From Oscillospiraceae bacterium (GTDB lineage Bacteria; Bacillota; Clostridia; Oscillospirales; Acutalibacteraceae), in assembly GCA_031283835.1 (NCBI GenBank), contig JAITBA010000107.1, positions 1 through 5,639 of the forward strand: DNA of 5,639 nt, written 5' to 3'. Below, one piece after another: positions 4,816 to 5,639 of the stretch. Position numbers and translations under genes: made by a program. The notes under the pieces are model-generated. The model did not search any database. It had not been told where the DNA came from and saw nothing but the letters and a program-made list of their open reading frames with translations. Positions within the stretch are counted from its first letter, which is position 1. Each line of letters begins with the position of its first letter.

Positions 4816-5639
4816 AACACGCCTATCTGATTATGGCGCACAACGAATTTGCGCTGCTCAAGCGCCAGTTGCACCTGCTGGACCACCCGGAAAACGATAT
4901 TTTTCTGCATATCGACAAAAAAGTGCCGCGCCCGCAATACGAAGCGCTGGTTTGCGCTGTTGTGGAGCAAATACGGCACGCGGGTGTGCAATTTTTGCCC
5001 CGCAGGCGCGTTGCCTGGGGCGGCAGCAGCCAGATTCGCCTGCTGCTGGCGCTGTTCCGCGCCGCGTCGCGCACACAGCACGCGTATTATCATGTGATGG
5101 CGGGCGTAGATTTGCCCAACAAGCCGCACGACAAAATCCTGCGCTTTTTTGCGGAAAGCGCGGGGAAAAATTATATGGAGTTTTGCCCGGTGGAGGAAGA
5201 TATTCTCGACCGGGTGCGCTATTATTATCCGCTGCAAAATGTGCTCGTCAAGCGCTGCGGCAGCTTGGGTTGGTACCTGCAAAAGGCGCTGGTGCGGGTG
5301 CAAAAACAGCTGGCTATCAACCGCGCGCGGCGCGCGCCCTTTGCTTGGGCCAAGGGCAGCAATCGTGTGAGCGTCACCCACGAGTTTGTGCTGGGCTTGC
5401 TGGGTTTTTATGCCGCGCACCGGCGGCGCTTTCGCATGGTCTATTTGGCCGACGAGCTTGTTGTGCAAAGCTTTGCGTTGCAAAGCGGCCTGCCGCTGGA
5501 GGACGATTATCTGCGCTTTTGCCTGTGGATTGACCACAAGCCTCACACGCTCACGCAGGAGGATTACGAAGCGCTGGTGGCTTCCCCGGCGCTGTTCGCG
5601 CTAAAATATAGCTGCGAAACCCAGCCCGCTATTGTGGAG
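4812..5639 (+). CDS. Core-2/I-branching type beta-1,6-N-acetylglucosaminyltransferase (GT14), 3' truncated by window
   Basis: 276 codons from ATG 4812, open to the window end. Homologues are about 290-300 residues, so little is missing. The family transfers a sugar, typically GlcNAc or xylose, from UDP-sugar to glycans; bacterial members are usually found with capsule or exopolysaccharide genes. Visible: N-terminal HAYLIMAHNEFALLKRQL (3-20) and DIFLHIDKK (29-37); RVAWGGSS (66-73); YYHVMAGVDLPNKP (92-105), a strong family signature; KGSNRVSVTHEFVL (181-194); LADELVVQS (212-220), matching the PDE-type acidic motif; and WIDHKPHTLTQEDYEAL near the end. No signal peptide or membrane segment, so probably cytosolic or membrane-associated. 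From memory, many relatives have Trp where Arg185 stands in GSNR. The start overlaps the leuD stop (ATGA), with GGAGG at 4794-4798 thirteen bases upstream. Acceptor and exact donor cannot be told. Confidence 0.85.
   Translation, partial: MKHAYLIMAHNEFALLKRQLHLLDHPENDIFLHIDKKVPRPQYEALVCAVVEQIRHAGVQFLPRRRVAWGGSSQIRLLLALFRAASRTQHAYYHVMAGVDLPNKPHDKILRFFAESAGKNYMEFCPVEEDILDRVRYYYPLQNVLVKRCGSLGWYLQKALVRVQKQLAINRARRAPFAWAKGSNRVSVTHEFVLGLLGFYAAHRRRFRMVYLADELVVQSFALQSGLPLEDDYLRFCLWIDHKPHTLTQEDYEALVASPALFALKYSCETQPAIVE

Noticed and set aside
4401..5546. Long open frame on the minus strand (381 codons) opposite leuD and the glycosyltransferase
   Set aside because: It runs antisense to two genes with clear family motifs. 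Its product is repetitive in Gln/Ala/His and resembles no family, as expected for a GC-driven shadow frame.
1..5639. CRISPR arrays, tRNA or rRNA genes, riboswitch or T-box leaders
   Set aside because: I saw no regularly spaced direct repeats, no tRNA-like cloverleaf and no T-box motif upstream of cimA or leuC.

Overview
The window looks like chromosomal DNA from a fairly GC-rich anaerobic Firmicute of the Clostridia, perhaps Oscillospirales. This rests on protein style (Clostridia-like CimA, LeuC and LeuD), AAAGGAG ribosome binding sites and tight operon packing. The assignment is an inference and no taxonomic marker is present. All genes read on the + strand.

Layout. 1-336: 3' end of an aldose 1-epimerase gene (galM), cut by the window start. 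346-1929: complete (R)-citramalate synthase gene (cimA). 1929-2964: an apparent inserted unit bounded by inverted copies of a TA-flanked terminal repeat. It holds a 14-bp palindrome, a possible 37-codon small gene, a class I SAM methyltransferase gene and a 160-bp MITE-like palindromic element. 2991-4253: leuC, the large subunit of isopropylmalate/citramalate isomerase, full length but with an in-frame TAG at codon 103. 4333-4815: leuD, the small subunit. 4812-5639: a GT14 (core-2/I-branching type) glycosyltransferase gene overlapping leuD by four bases and cut by the window end. No stretch over 300 bases lacks a gene. The longest gap, 2777-2990, is mostly the MITE-like element.

How the genes fit. 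CimA condenses pyruvate and acetyl-CoA to citramalate. LeuC plus LeuD isomerise it to 3-methylmalate, on the threonine-independent route to 2-oxobutyrate and isoleucine; the same isomerase serves leucine synthesis. The next enzyme, LeuB, is not in the window. Removing the inserted unit with one TA joins cimA to leuC with a TAA TAA stop and a short leader holding the leuC ribosome binding site, so an ancestral cimA-leuC-leuD operon is a good inference.

The main points for a second look are the amber codon in leuC (recent pseudogene, sequence error or recoding) and the transposase-less unit carrying a methyltransferase between cimA and leuC. I did not find convincing evidence of a wholly new system.
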